Source of the DNA: Chryseobacterium sp. MFBS3-17
GTDB lineage: Bacteria > Bacteroidota > Bacteroidia > Flavobacteriales > Weeksellaceae
Assembly (NCBI RefSeq): GCF_020687745.1
Contig: NZ_JAJEWK010000006.1
Coordinates: 1 to 64,000, forward strand
Direction: 5' to 3'
DNA: 64,000 nt
The notes beneath the pieces are model-generated. The model had not been told where the DNA came from. It saw nothing but the letters and a program-made list of their open reading frames with translations, and did no database searches. Below are positions 43,667 to 52,757 of the stretch, one piece after another. Every line of letters starts with the position of its first letter. Positions within the stretch are counted from its first letter, which is position 1. The translations under genes and the position numbers were made by a program.

Positions 43667-46297
43667 ATGCTAAATTATCGATTGAAAAACTACTTAAGTA
43701 TTACCATTGTTTCCTTTTTTGTTCTGTTTTCGGGCTACTCCTCATCGCAGGAGAGGAAGCCGGCGAAGAAAGAGATTCCTCCGATGGCAAAGGCTGGAGA
43801 TTATATAGATGTTAATGTTCCGCCATATCCGGAATCCAACTTTACACCGACACAATTAGTGACGGATGTACTGATTGGTTCCTCTACAGTTTGCGGAACT
43901 CCCAATGTTTCCAATGTAAGTATATCACCTAATCAACCGGTTTCTGATAATAACAGATTCTGGGGATATTTTAATAAAGGTACTTCCAACTTTCCGTTTG
44001 ATGCAGGAATTGTGTTAACTACCGGATATGCAAGAAAGGCGGGGAATGTTGCAGAAAGTTCTATGAATGATGATAATGGAGGAGGAAGTGATGCAGACCT
44101 TGTAGCAGCAGTTAATCCGTCATCATCAGTTAATGATGCCGGAATTTTGGAGTTTGATTTTGTTCCGTCGAGTACCCAGATGAAGTTTAATTTTATTTTT
44201 GCTTCTGAGGAGTATACCGGCTCTTTTCCATGCCCGCCTTCAAGTTTTGATGATGCATTTGCGCTTTTATTAAAGCCAAATCTGCCGGGTGCCGTGTACC
44301 AGAATCTTGCGGTATTACCTGGTGGAGCTGGTCCTGTTTCTGTTACTAATATTTTACCAGCTTCATTTAGTTGTGGCCCCATTAATGCTCAGTATTTTGG
44401 ATCATTACAACCCAATGCAACCAATTATAATGGGATAACTATGCCTCTTACTGCGCAGGCTGATGTAATACCGGGACAATCTTACCACATAAAAATGGTA
44501 ATTGCTGACGTTCGCGATGGTATATATGATTCTGCCGTATTTCTGGAAGCAGGCTCTTTTGACATCGGTGTTCAGATTCTGGATCCGGCAGGGGTTGCCC
44601 TGCCACCGGAAATTGAAATGTGTGACAACACCCCTACGCCCCTTGCGGCTTCTGTGCAGGTTGCCGGTGCTCTGTATCAGTGGTATCTGGGCAATAATCC
44701 GATACCCGGAGCCACCAATGCGGTATATGTAGCCACACAGCCGGGGGTATATTCCGTGGAAGTGTATATACCGGGAAATAACTGTCCGGGAGAAGCGTCC
44801 ATCACCATTCTGGGCGGTACATCTGCTACGGTGCAGGATGTGACGCTGACACAGTGCTACGGTCCAAGTAACGTATTGTTCAACCTGCTTCTCACCCAGC
44901 CGCACATCAGTACTACACCGGGGGTGACCTATACTTTCTATGAAAATCTGGCTGATGCACAGGCACAGAACAGCAACTATATTACCAATCCTACTGCATA
45001 TTCCAGTCCGGGAAATCAGACCGTATATGCACTCGTAATGTCCACATTCTGTCCGGCCATTGCAGAGGTAGAGTTGGTGAAAGCAGAACAAATAGTGGTT
45101 GATATTGCCCAACCTGGAGCGATCAACTGTACCGATCCGCAGATTACACTCAATGCGCTGGCATCTGTTTACCCTGCAGGATCCGTATTCAGTTGGGTGG
45201 CCACTAACGGAGGATATATTTTCTCTGGTGCCGATACGCTTACACCTGTAATTGCATCCGGAGGAACCTATACGCTCACCATTACCAAAGCCTATCAGCC
45301 CGGTGATGTTGTCTGTTCAGTCTCCGGCAGTGTGACGGTTTCCGAAAGCTTTACGCCGCCGTCTGTAACGGTAATGGCTTCAGACACCCTGGTTTGCCAG
45401 GGCGAACCGGTAACCCTTACCGCATCCGGTGGAGTTTCCTACGTATGGAGTCACAGTGCAGATCCTACCGATACCATAACGGTGTTCCCTACTCAAACAA
45501 CTACCTATACCGTGTATTCTATCGGGGTTAACGGTTGCCAGTCTACCAATCCGGCCAGCATTACCGTAACGGTGATTCCTGCTATATCGTCTCCATTGCA
45601 GGCCGTTTCCGGCCAGATTTGTGTGGGCGACAGTATTACGCTGGATGCCGGTGCCGGACCGAACTATACCTACACATGGTATGATCCGGATGATGCAATC
45701 ATCGGAACTGCCCAAACCATAACCGTAGATCAGACCGGTATCTATACCGTGGTGATTGATAATGGCGAATGTTCTGCAACCTTTACCACCTCTGTAATAG
45801 AGGCGCAGGTTCCGCAGATTATCAATGCCATATTCCAGACCAATACCCTGACGCTGGTGGCGAGTAATCCAAGCAACGGACCACTGGAATATTCCATAGA
45901 CAATGGCTTCACATGGCAGGATTCCAATATCTTTACCAATGTGGCTGCCAATGTGACCCTGACCATTCAGGTGCGGGTGAAACATACGTCCTGTGTGGGA
46001 ACGCTGATTTATTTCACACTCCATATTCAGAATGTGATTACGCCAAATGGTGACGGTGTGAATGACGTGCTTGATCTGAGTGGCATCAGCAGATATGATG
46101 ATTTCGCAGCCACTATCTTTGACCGTTACGGTAAAGAATTGTGGAGAGCATCCAGAGAACAGGCGGTGTGGGATGGACGAGCACAAGGCAGAAGTATTCC
46201 TACTTCCACGTACTGGTATCAGATACAGTATGAAGATCCGGCAAGTAAGACTCTGGTACAGAAATCCGGCTGGATCATGTTGAAAAACAGAGAGTAA
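43667..46297 (+). CDS. Choice-of-anchor L adhesin-like protein, T9SS type B secreted
   Basis: 876 residues. A signal peptide (LSITIVSFFVLFSGYSSSQ) precedes a choice-of-anchor L domain (about 60-295: QLVTDVLIGSS, FDAGIVLTTGYA, ILEFDFVP, FNFIFASEEY, DDAFALLL). Several Ig-like or PKD-like segments follow. The end is a type B sorting domain, ITPNGDGVNDVLDLSGI, then IFDRYGKELWR, YWYQIQYED and GWIMLKN, which directs export by the type IX secretion system. Probably a cell-surface or released adhesin. Single gene with its own terminator. Confidence 0.9.
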   Translation: MLNYRLKNYLSITIVSFFVLFSGYSSSQERKPAKKEIPPMAKAGDYIDVNVPPYPESNFTPTQLVTDVLIGSSTVCGTPNVSNVSISPNQPVSDNNRFWGYFNKGTSNFPFDAGIVLTTGYARKAGNVAESSMNDDNGGGSDADLVAAVNPSSSVNDAGILEFDFVPSSTQMKFNFIFASEEYTGSFPCPPSSFDDAFALLLKPNLPGAVYQNLAVLPGGAGPVSVTNILPASFSCGPINAQYFGSLQPNATNYNGITMPLTAQADVIPGQSYHIKMVIADVRDGIYDSAVFLEAGSFDIGVQILDPAGVALPPEIEMCDNTPTPLAASVQVAGALYQWYLGNNPIPGATNAVYVATQPGVYSVEVYIPGNNCPGEASITILGGTSATVQDVTLTQCYGPSNVLFNLLLTQPHISTTPGVTYTFYENLADAQAQNSNYITNPTAYSSPGNQTVYALVMSTFCPAIAEVELVKAEQIVVDIAQPGAINCTDPQITLNALASVYPAGSVFSWVATNGGYIFSGADTLTPVIASGGTYTLTITKAYQPGDVVCSVSGSVTVSESFTPPSVTVMASDTLVCQGEPVTLTASGGVSYVWSHSADPTDTITVFPTQTTTYTVYSIGVNGCQSTNPASITVTVIPAISSPLQAVSGQICVGDSITLDAGAGPNYTYTWYDPDDAIIGTAQTITVDQTGIYTVVIDNGECSATFTTSVIEAQVPQIINAIFQTNTLTLVASNPSNGPLEYSIDNGFTWQDSNIFTNVAANVTLTIQVRVKHTSCVGTLIYFTLHIQNVITPNGDGVNDVLDLSGISRYDDFAATIFDRYGKELWRASREQAVWDGRAQGRSIPTSTYWYQIQYEDPASKTLVQKSGWIMLKNRE

Positions 46298-46317
46298 ATA
46301 CAGAAAATATAATCATT

Positions 46318-46344
46318 AACCCTTCAGCGATGGAGGGTTTTTTT
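46318..46344 (+). terminator. Terminator of the T9SS-secreted protein gene
   Basis: AACCCT...AGGGTT with a 10-nt loop, followed by a T-run. Confidence 0.8.
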
Positions 46345-46513
46345 GTGGGCAATGATGACCGCATTAGTGGAAGTGATTTTCACCATCCGGGAAAAGTTCT
46401 TGAAATGGATTTTGCAAAAAGGTGAAGAACAATAAACAGTAGGGGGAAACTCAATTGTAGTCTCCGGATCGACAAAGGTTTCGAGCCACAGAAGAAGTGT
46501 CAAACCTCAACAT

Positions 46514-46595
46514 AGCCCCGATCGCAGTGGCTACCCCGCACGGATTCCCGCGGTTTTAACCGCGGGAATCCGGAGGAGTAATAGCGGAGAGCGGG
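46514..46595 (+). repeat. Intergenic hairpin repeat, copy 2
   Basis: Left box AGCCCCGATCGCAGTGG...TACCCCGCACG, then a perfect palindrome at 46543-46570 (GATTCCCGCGGTT-tt-AACCGCGGGAATC), then right box CGGAGGAGTAATAGCGGAG. Boxes match copy 1 at 32623; the palindrome does not, except for the central GGTT..AACC. It lies between convergent genes. Confidence 0.75.
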
Positions 46596-46639
46596 AGAGA
46601 CCAGTGAGCGGAACCCTGAAACGTGCTGCTCCTTAAAAA

Positions 46640-47410
46640 TCAAAGCGCAGCCGCCCACTCACACGTAAATGAGATGAAGTCCTGTACAGAGAGTTCCTCC
46701 GCACGTTTGTCCAGGAAAGGATGGCCAGAAAGTACCGCCGGAATCCCGAGTGTTTTCAGTGCATTGGAAAGTTTTTTCCTTCTTTGATTGAATCCCGCCT
46801 TGACAATTTTTTCAAACAGTTTCTCATGTCCTTCCAGACCTGCTTTTACATTCCTGCTGAGCCGTATGACCCCTGATTTTACCTTCGGTGGCGGATTGAA
46901 TACATTTTCATGTACCGTGAAAAGATACGTGACATCGTAATACGCCTGAACCAGTACCGAGAGTATGCCGTAACTTTTGGTCCGCGGTACAGCGGCCGTA
47001 CGTTCTGCTACTTCCTTCTGAAACATGCCCACCATCTCCGGAATGATCTCTTTATAATCCAAAATTTTAAACAAAATCTGGGAGGAGATGTTATACGGAA
47101 AGTTACCAATGACCGCTATTTCGCCATCACCGACAAAGGAAAAATCGGTTTTCAGGAAATCGCCCGTGAAGGTCTTGTCTGTAATCTGACTGTAATGATC
47201 TTTCAGATACTGAATGGATTCGGCATCTATTTCTGCCAGATACAGAGTTATATCCTGCTCCAGCAGGTATTTGGTAAGCACGCCCATGCCCGGGCCCACT
47301 TCTATAACAGACCGGTACCCCGTATTGCTGAGGCCTTCTACAATTTTTCGGGCGATATTCTCGTCGGTGAGGAAATGCTGACCGAGATGTTTTTTGGCTT
47401 TCACGCTCAT
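46640..47410 (-). CDS. ksgA: 16S rRNA dimethyladenosine transferase KsgA
   Basis: 256 residues. KKHLGQHFLTDENIARKIV at the N-terminus, SAM-binding IEVGPGMGVLTKYLLE, LAEIDAESI, and the catalytic NFPYNISSQILFKIL (NFPY in place of the enterobacterial NLPY, as usual in Bacteroidota). The C-terminal domain has FNPPPKVKSGVIRL and FNQRRKKLSNAL. It dimethylates two adjacent adenines near the 3' end of 16S rRNA during small-subunit maturation. Convergent with the T9SS gene and divergent from ftsX. Confidence 0.95.
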   Translation of the reverse strand: MSVKAKKHLGQHFLTDENIARKIVEGLSNTGYRSVIEVGPGMGVLTKYLLEQDITLYLAEIDAESIQYLKDHYSQITDKTFTGDFLKTDFSFVGDGEIAVIGNFPYNISSQILFKILDYKEIIPEMVGMFQKEVAERTAAVPRTKSYGILSVLVQAYYDVTYLFTVHENVFNPPPKVKSGVIRLSRNVKAGLEGHEKLFEKIVKAGFNQRRKKLSNALKTLGIPAVLSGHPFLDKRAEELSVQDFISFTCEWAAAL

Positions 47411-47575
47411 AACAAAAGAATTCTGATTCTGAAATTCGGGAAAATCCGGTGACGGGTTGGTGCCGCTGTCTGACGCTTTTATCAGCGGATGTTTAAGTTT
47501 TTTTTAACACCGAAAATCTTTATTTTACGGCAAATTACGGAAGTTTTTTTCTATTTTAGCCAAAAATTTTGATTA

Positions 47576-48472
47576 ATGGCAAGAACAGTGGAAGATTTTA
47601 ATCGCAGAAGGCTTAGATCGAGCAATATAACGGTGGTCATCAGTATCGCCCTGGTACTCTTTCTGGTTGGGCTTTCCGGTTTGATTTTAATCAATGCGCA
47701 GAAGTATTCGGACTATTTGAAAGAACAACTGGTGGTGAACGCTTATTTCGATCAGGATTATAACCCGAAAGATTCAGCAAAAATAGCCGGTCAGGAACTG
47801 AATGCAGTGGAAAAAATAAAGCAACTGACCCCGGTGAAGAAAGCAACGTATATCAGCCGCGACCAGGCTTCCAAAGAAGCCCGCACCAGTCTGGGAATTG
47901 ATACCGAAAAGCTTTTTGACGCCCATATTTTCCCCTCTTCCGTAGAAATTGCATTGAAAGCTGATTTTATGGATTCTGTAAAAGTGAATGACGCCATTAA
48001 ACAAATCGCTGCCGTTCCCGGAATTGTAGAGGTGAAAAATAATTCAGAATCACAGCAGATCTATGAAAACCTCAATACCATTCTGAGATGGATTCTGGGC
48101 TTCTCCGTCCTGTTCCTGATTCTCGCCTTTGTACTCATCAACAACTCTATCCGTCTAAAGATTTTCTCTAAACGTTTCATCATCAAGACCATGCAGCTGG
48201 TAGGTGCCAGACGCAGATTTATCCTCATGCCTTTTATTAAGGAAGCGGTTATTCTGGGAGTATTGGGTGCCCTGCTGGGAATCATTGCCCTTTTCGGCGT
48301 GTGGTACTATTTTACAGAAACCATTCAGACCCCGTTTGTGCAGGATACGAACCAGTATATTTTACTGGTGGCGGGCATTGCCCTGGCCGGGATTTTAATT
48401 ACAGTCTTCAGTACCATAGTGGCTACCTGGAGATTCCTGAGATCTAACATAGACGATTTATACTACTCGTAA
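47576..48472 (+). CDS. ftsX: Cell division protein FtsX
   Basis: 298 residues, with an N-terminal cytoplasmic segment (EDFNRRRLRSSNITVVISIA), a first membrane helix at about 20-42, a periplasmic domain, and three C-terminal helices of the FtsX/MacB permease fold (IRLKIFSKRFIIKTMQLVGA, FILMPFIKEAVILGVLGALLG read in parts). FtsX, with FtsE, controls peptidoglycan hydrolases at division. ftsE is not adjacent, as is common in Bacteroidota. The DUF3098 gene starts 2 bases after its stop. Confidence 0.9.
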   Translation: MARTVEDFNRRRLRSSNITVVISIALVLFLVGLSGLILINAQKYSDYLKEQLVVNAYFDQDYNPKDSAKIAGQELNAVEKIKQLTPVKKATYISRDQASKEARTSLGIDTEKLFDAHIFPSSVEIALKADFMDSVKVNDAIKQIAAVPGIVEVKNNSESQQIYENLNTILRWILGFSVLFLILAFVLINNSIRLKIFSKRFIIKTMQLVGARRRFILMPFIKEAVILGVLGALLGIIALFGVWYYFTETIQTPFVQDTNQYILLVAGIALAGILITVFSTIVATWRFLRSNIDDLYYS

Positions 48473-48474
48473 TC

Positions 48475-48777
48475 ATGGCGAATAAAAAACATCAGTTCTC
48501 GGCCGATGATATTGGCAAAAAAGATGCGGTAACTTCTCAGAATAAAGGATTCTACTTTGGTCGCGAGAATTATAAGTTCATGCTCATCGGGCTTGCATTT
48601 ATTGCAGTGGGATTTCTGCTCATGATGGGACCGGATGCCAATACGGTAAACGGGAAATATGATCCTAATGTCTGGAATGACGGGATTTTTTCCATACGCC
48701 GCATCAGGATTGCCCCGCTGCTCATCATTCTGGGTTTTGCCATCGAGGTGTATGCCATTCTGAAGAGAAATAAATAA
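48475..48777 (+). CDS. DUF3098 membrane protein
   Basis: 100 residues with two membrane helices (about 35-53, FMLIGLAFIAVGFLLMMG, and 77-95, APLLIILGFAIEVYAIL) and the family signature FGRENYKFMLIG and FSIRRIRIAPLL. DUF3098 proteins are encoded between ftsX and uppP in many Bacteroidota; the function is unknown, though context suggests the cell envelope. Confidence 0.9.
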   Translation: MANKKHQFSADDIGKKDAVTSQNKGFYFGRENYKFMLIGLAFIAVGFLLMMGPDANTVNGKYDPNVWNDGIFSIRRIRIAPLLIILGFAIEVYAILKRNK

Positions 48778-48791
48778 TATAAACACGTTTC

Positions 48792-48859
48792 AACTTTGTC
48801 AAAGTTGATCTTTAACGCGTGAGAACTTCTATCGCGGTAAACTTTGACAAAGTTTTTTT
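48792..48859 (+). terminator. Long-stem terminator after DUF3098
   Basis: AACTTTGTCAAAGTT (48792-48806) and its exact complement AACTTTGACAAAGTT (48840-48854) form a 15-bp stem with a 33-nt loop and run into seven Ts. Each arm is itself nearly palindromic. The uppP gene starts 10 bases later, so this may also be an attenuator. Confidence 0.7.
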
Positions 48860-48868
48860 ACCACACTT

Positions 48869-49684
48869 ATGGACTTAATCAAAGCAATCATCATTGCCAT
48901 CATAGAGGGTTTGACGGAATATTTGCCCGTGTCATCTACCGCACATATGATCTTTACCAGTTCCATTTTTGGGATTCAGGAGGATGAATTTGTAAAAATG
49001 TTTCAGGTTTCCATTCAGTTCGGAGCTATTCTGGCGGTGGTGTATCTGTACTGGAAGAAGTTTTTTGATTTCAGCAATCTCAAATTTTATTTTAAACTGG
49101 CCGTGGCCATCATTCCGGCACTCATCCTGGGATATATTTTTGATGATAAGATAGAAGCTGTACTAGGAGATCCTGTGCCTATTGCTATTGTACTGGTGCT
49201 GGGCGGTATTGTGCTTCTGTTTATCGACCGGATTTTTAAGGTACACACCATTGATGACGAAAAAGATATTTCCTATAAAAAAGCATTTACCATTGGGATC
49301 TGGCAGTGTCTGGCCATGATGCCGGGCATGAGCCGCAGTGCCGCATCTATCATCGGAGGGATGCAGCAGAATCTGACGCGCCGGGCAGCGGCAGAATTTT
49401 CGTTTTTTCTGGCGGTACCTACCATGCTGGCGGTTACGGTGTATTCTGTCTTCGTGAAAGGCTGGGGACCGGAGGGTGCGCAGCAGAAGGGTTACGAAAT
49501 GATTCTGGCTTCGCAGGACAATATGATCAGCTTTGCGGTAGGAAACGTGGTCGCTTTTGTAGTGGCGGTGATTGCCATCAAGTTTTTCATTGGCGTGCTT
49601 ACCAAATACGGCTTCAAGCCCTGGGGCTGGTACAGAATCGTCGTTGGGATTGTATTGCTGATTTATTTTACACAGTTTAAATAA
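48869..49684 (+). CDS. uppP: Undecaprenyl-diphosphate phosphatase
   Basis: 271 residues, eight membrane helices. The two active-site motifs are intact: EGLTEYLPVSSTAHM and PGMSRSAASIIGGM. It recycles the C55 lipid carrier of peptidoglycan synthesis by dephosphorylating undecaprenyl diphosphate. Lies in the conserved ftsX-DUF3098-uppP-truB order. Confidence 0.95.
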   Translation: MDLIKAIIIAIIEGLTEYLPVSSTAHMIFTSSIFGIQEDEFVKMFQVSIQFGAILAVVYLYWKKFFDFSNLKFYFKLAVAIIPALILGYIFDDKIEAVLGDPVPIAIVLVLGGIVLLFIDRIFKVHTIDDEKDISYKKAFTIGIWQCLAMMPGMSRSAASIIGGMQQNLTRRAAAEFSFFLAVPTMLAVTVYSVFVKGWGPEGAQQKGYEMILASQDNMISFAVGNVVAFVVAVIAIKFFIGVLTKYGFKPWGWYRIVVGIVLLIYFTQFK

Positions 49685-49689
49685 TTTTA

Positions 49690-49785
49690 TTTTGGGCAGC
49701 TTTTCCGCCTTCCACTCCCAATCTTTTGCTCGTCCTGCGTCCTCACAAAAGGATTTCCGCTCAAGTCGGGCTGCGGGTTTCAGCA
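49690..49785 (+). repeat. Intergenic hairpin element between uppP and truB
   Basis: A GC-rich stretch with complementary ATCTTTTG (about 49721-49728) and CAAAAGGAT (about 49746-49754) around a variable-looking loop, flanked by GGGCAGCTTTTCCGC and CCGCTCAAGTCGGGCTGCGG. It resembles dispersed elements of this bacterial group, but only one copy is in the window. Confidence 0.35.
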
Positions 49786-49801
49786 TCAAAGACTATTAAA
49801 A

Positions 49802-50515
49802 ATGACAGAGACAGATTTCTTAGAAGGTCAGATTCTTCTGGTTGACAAGCCACTGGACTGGACTTCCTTTCAGGCGGTAAATAAACTCAAGTATAAACTT
49901 AAAAGAGAATTCCCTGAACTGCCGAAAAAATTCAAAATAGGCCACGCCGGAACTTTGGATCCGCGCGCTACGGGTCTGCTTATTGTCTGTACCGGCAAAT
50001 TCACCAAGAGAATCCCGGAAATTCAGGACGCTCCCAAGGAATACATCACCGAAATCAAAATCGGAGTGCAGACCGAATCTTATGATACCGAAAAACCTGA
50101 AATTCTGCATCAGGATTATGCTCACCTCACACCGGATATCATTCGGGAAACATTGCTGAAATTTGTAGGGGAGATCAATCAGAAGCCGCCGGTTTTCTCA
50201 GCCATAAAAATAGAGGGCAGCCGGGCGTATGATTTAGCCAGAAAAGGGCAGGCAGTGGAAATGAAATCCCGGAAAACGACCATTAATTATATCGAAAATG
50301 TAGAAATAGATCTGCCTTTTGTGCGTTTTACGGTAGGCTGTTCCAAGGGAACCTACATTCGCAGTCTGGCTCACGATATCGGCCAGGAATTGGGCGTAGG
50401 TGCCTATCTCACTGCCTTGCGCCGTACCAAAATCGGAACCTATCGCATAGAAGACGCTTCCACGAAGTACCTGGATGATGATTTCCGTTTTTCAGATATT
50501 GATAATTTTGACTAA
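49802..50515 (+). CDS. truB: tRNA pseudouridine-55 synthase
   Basis: 237 residues. VDKPLDWTSFQAVNKLK, the catalytic Asp in IGHAGTLDPRATGLL, then QKPPVFSAIKIEGSRAYDLAR and KGTYIRSLAHDIG are all TruB motifs. It makes pseudouridine 55 in the T-loop of tRNAs. The PUA domain of longer TruB proteins is absent or short, common in Bacteroidota. rluF follows after 20 bases. Confidence 0.95.
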   Translation: MTETDFLEGQILLVDKPLDWTSFQAVNKLKYKLKREFPELPKKFKIGHAGTLDPRATGLLIVCTGKFTKRIPEIQDAPKEYITEIKIGVQTESYDTEKPEILHQDYAHLTPDIIRETLLKFVGEINQKPPVFSAIKIEGSRAYDLARKGQAVEMKSRKTTINYIENVEIDLPFVRFTVGCSKGTYIRSLAHDIGQELGVGAYLTALRRTKIGTYRIEDASTKYLDDDFRFSDIDNFD

Positions 50516-50535
50516 ATTGAAGTTTTATTTTGTTC

Positions 50536-51258
50536 ATGGAAAAAACCCGCATCAATAAGTATCTGTCAGAATCAGGGTATTGTTCGCGCCGGGAGGCAGA
50601 CCGGCTGCTGGAGCAGGGAAGAATTACAGTCAACGGAGGGGTGCCGGAACTGGGCACTAAGGTTTCAGATGAAGATGAAATCCGGGTAGATGGCGCATCC
50701 ATCCGGAAAACTGAGGAAGAGCATGTGTACATTATGCTTAATAAGCCCATCGGCATTGTATGTACCACAGATCAGAAGCGCGAGAAAAATAATATCGTGG
50801 ATTTCATCAACCATCCCAAGCGTATTTTCCCGGTCGGCAGGCTGGACAAACCCAGCGAAGGTCTTATTTTGCTCACGTCAGACGGTGATATTGTGAACAA
50901 AATTCTTCGTGCCAGAAACAATCACGAGAAAGAGTATATTGTACGGGTAGACAAGCCCATTACACCACAGTTTCTTCATAAGATGCGTAATGGCATTCCC
51001 ATTCTGGGCACGGTGACCAATAAATGTGAGGTAGAGCAGATAGACACCCTCACATTCCGGATTATTCTGACTCAGGGACTGAACCGTCAGATCCGCCGCA
51101 TGTGCGAATATGTAGGGTACGAGGTGAAGAAACTGAAACGAATCCGCATTATGAACATCAAACTGGATGTGCCTCTGGGGAAATGGCGGGATCTCACTGC
51201 ATCTGAAATGTCGGACCTGCGTTTGCTTTTGGATGATTCACAGAAAACCCACGACTGA
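50536..51258 (+). CDS. rluF: 23S rRNA pseudouridine-2604 synthase (RluF-like)
   Basis: 240 residues from the ATG at 50536. An S4 RNA-binding domain ([29 protein letters not shown]) leads to an RsuA-type synthase domain with [13 protein letters not shown], catalytic Asp in [18 protein letters not shown], and [19 protein letters not shown]. By length and the HEKEYIV run it is closer to RluF than RluB/RsuA; exact target inferred. Co-directional with truB. Confidence 0.85.
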   Translation: MEKTRINKYLSESGYCSRREADRLLEQGRITVNGGVPELGTKVSDEDEIRVDGASIRKTEEEHVYIMLNKPIGIVCTTDQKREKNNIVDFINHPKRIFPVGRLDKPSEGLILLTSDGDIVNKILRARNNHEKEYIVRVDKPITPQFLHKMRNGIPILGTVTNKCEVEQIDTLTFRIILTQGLNRQIRRMCEYVGYEVKKLKRIRIMNIKLDVPLGKWRDLTASEMSDLRLLLDDSQKTHD

Positions 51259-51269
51259 AGTCGTGGGTT
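51246..51269. terminator. Hairpin between rluF and the HhH protein gene
   Basis: AACCCACGAC-tgaa-GTCGTGGGTT, a 10-bp perfect stem overlapping the rluF stop. No U-tract follows on the plus strand. It lies between convergent genes. Confidence 0.5.
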
Positions 51270-51290
51270 CGGCATTGTTAATATGAGGAT

Positions 51291-52664
51291 TTACCTGAGG
51301 TAAAGTTTCATTTTTGCTTCATATTCCGGCTTAACTTTGATCAGTTTCCAGATTTTCTTTTCGTCATCCGGATGGCTCAGACGCCAGTACACAATTTTAT
51401 CTGCAGAGTATTTGAAGTAGGGGTGGGTTTTCAGCCAGCTTTCGGGGGCATCCAGCAAAGTATATTTTTCCACCTGGGCGGTGTTCAGTAGGGCAGTAGC
51501 TACAAGTTGTTCTGCCAGTGTGCGGTCTATATCATAGCTCTCAAAAATCTGCTGCGCGTTTACAAAGCCACCGAGTTTTTTGCGGAATGCGATGAAGTTT
51601 TTGGCGGCACGGCTGTCAAAACCGAATTCAGTGAGTTGATCATAAGTGATTTGGTTGAGATCGGTTTGGCTGAAATCGGTTTGCTCCGCAGAGGATTTGG
51701 GTGCCGGTAAGGCGGGTGTTTCCACAGCAGGGTGGTTGTTTTCGGGGTTGAGAATCAGATAAGGCGCCAGCCTTTTGAACTGATCTTCGGAAACTACGAA
51801 GCAGTTTTTCAGATCGTCAGCTGTTTTAAAACTGCCTTTCAGGATTTTATTTTTATAATTCATAATGACCGCCGCTTGTTTTTCAGAAAAACCAAGGGCT
51901 TTCCACCCTTCAGCGTCCAGGATGTTGGGGTCAAAGGGTTTTAGCTGCACTGCTTGCTTTGCTTGTTTTATATGGTTTACGTCAAATTCTTTTTGTCCCG
52001 GATTCGCAGGGCTGGTTTCGGGTAAAAGCAGATAAGGAGCGAGTTTCCGGTAATTTTCTTCACTGATGATGAAGCAGTCTCTGAATTTTTCTTTACTTAA
52101 AAAGCTGCCGCCAAGGTATTGCCGGTATTTTACGATGGCTGCAGCTTGTCTGGCACTGAACCCTATGTTTTCCCATTGTGCAGAACTGTACGTATCGGGA
52201 TTGAATTTCCCCGGAATTGTAAGCTCCTTTCTGGCATGGTTCACAGATCCCCTTTTGGTATAATTTGATCCATGGTTATTAGATTCTACCTCTTTTTCCG
52301 GTAACAGTAAATAGGGTGCCAGGGCATTGTATTTTTCTTCGGATACGGCGTAGCATTTCTGAAACTGCGCTTTGGAAGTAAATGCCCCGCCTACCACTTC
52401 CTTATACTTTAGGATGGTGGAGGCTTGCTTTTCGGTGAAACCGATGTTCATCCATTGTTTTTTGTCAAAATCATTCGGGTCAAATTCCATTAAGGCAATG
52501 GATTGTCCGTCTTTCATTTCTTCAAAAACAACATCCTGCATAACAGGAACATCTGCTGCACCGGTTTTACTGTAAAAAAAGATTCCGGTGAATGTGATCA
52601 CTGCCAGAAAACCAAGCAGGATGACCTGCTTTTTTTCCACTGAGAATTGTAGGGTAGTGCTCAT
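51291..52664 (-). CDS. Membrane-anchored protein with four helix-hairpin-helix-like repeats
   Basis: 457 residues. A membrane helix (about 13-31, VILLGFLAVITFTGIFFY) anchors a long extracytoplasmic region. Three clear repeats of about 62 residues follow the scheme FDPN...W..IGF...QA..I..YK...GG.F.....F..C..VSE....LAPYLLLP, starting near 60, 153 and 242. A fourth, more divergent repeat starts near 340 (DLNQITYDQLTEFGFDSRAA). Each is a ComEA-like helix-hairpin-helix pair. ComEA binds DNA at the cell surface during uptake, but this array architecture is unproven. A MerR-type gene is upstream on the same strand. Confidence 0.75.
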   Translation of the reverse strand: MSTTLQFSVEKKQVILLGFLAVITFTGIFFYSKTGAADVPVMQDVVFEEMKDGQSIALMEFDPNDFDKKQWMNIGFTEKQASTILKYKEVVGGAFTSKAQFQKCYAVSEEKYNALAPYLLLPEKEVESNNHGSNYTKRGSVNHARKELTIPGKFNPDTYSSAQWENIGFSARQAAAIVKYRQYLGGSFLSKEKFRDCFIISEENYRKLAPYLLLPETSPANPGQKEFDVNHIKQAKQAVQLKPFDPNILDAEGWKALGFSEKQAAVIMNYKNKILKGSFKTADDLKNCFVVSEDQFKRLAPYLILNPENNHPAVETPALPAPKSSAEQTDFSQTDLNQITYDQLTEFGFDSRAAKNFIAFRKKLGGFVNAQQIFESYDIDRTLAEQLVATALLNTAQVEKYTLLDAPESWLKTHPYFKYSADKIVYWRLSHPDDEKKIWKLIKVKPEYEAKMKLYLR

Positions 52665-52757
52665 AATTAAATTTCTTTGTACAAATTTAACAGCACTTAT
52701 AGTCTACTTTTTAAGGGAAATCCCCGTTTCCGATACAGGAAAATCACCCTTTTTTTT

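Larger units (their letters stand above)
46298..46639. other. Intergenic region with terminator and repeat
   Basis: 342 bases between convergent genes. It contains the terminator at 46318-46344 and the second copy of the GC-rich hairpin repeat at 46514-46595. No gene is seen; a 26-codon open stretch at about 46358 is not convincing. Confidence 0.6.

Noticed and set aside
45380-46186. Long minus-strand frame opposite the T9SS-secreted protein gene
   Set aside because: Antisense shadow of a repetitive Thr/Val-rich coding region; no start context or homology.
46358-46438. A 26-codon frame with HHPGKVLEMDF-like residues in another frame, reminiscent of a HigA antitoxin
   Set aside because: Too short, split between frames and without a helix-turn-helix; treated as chance.
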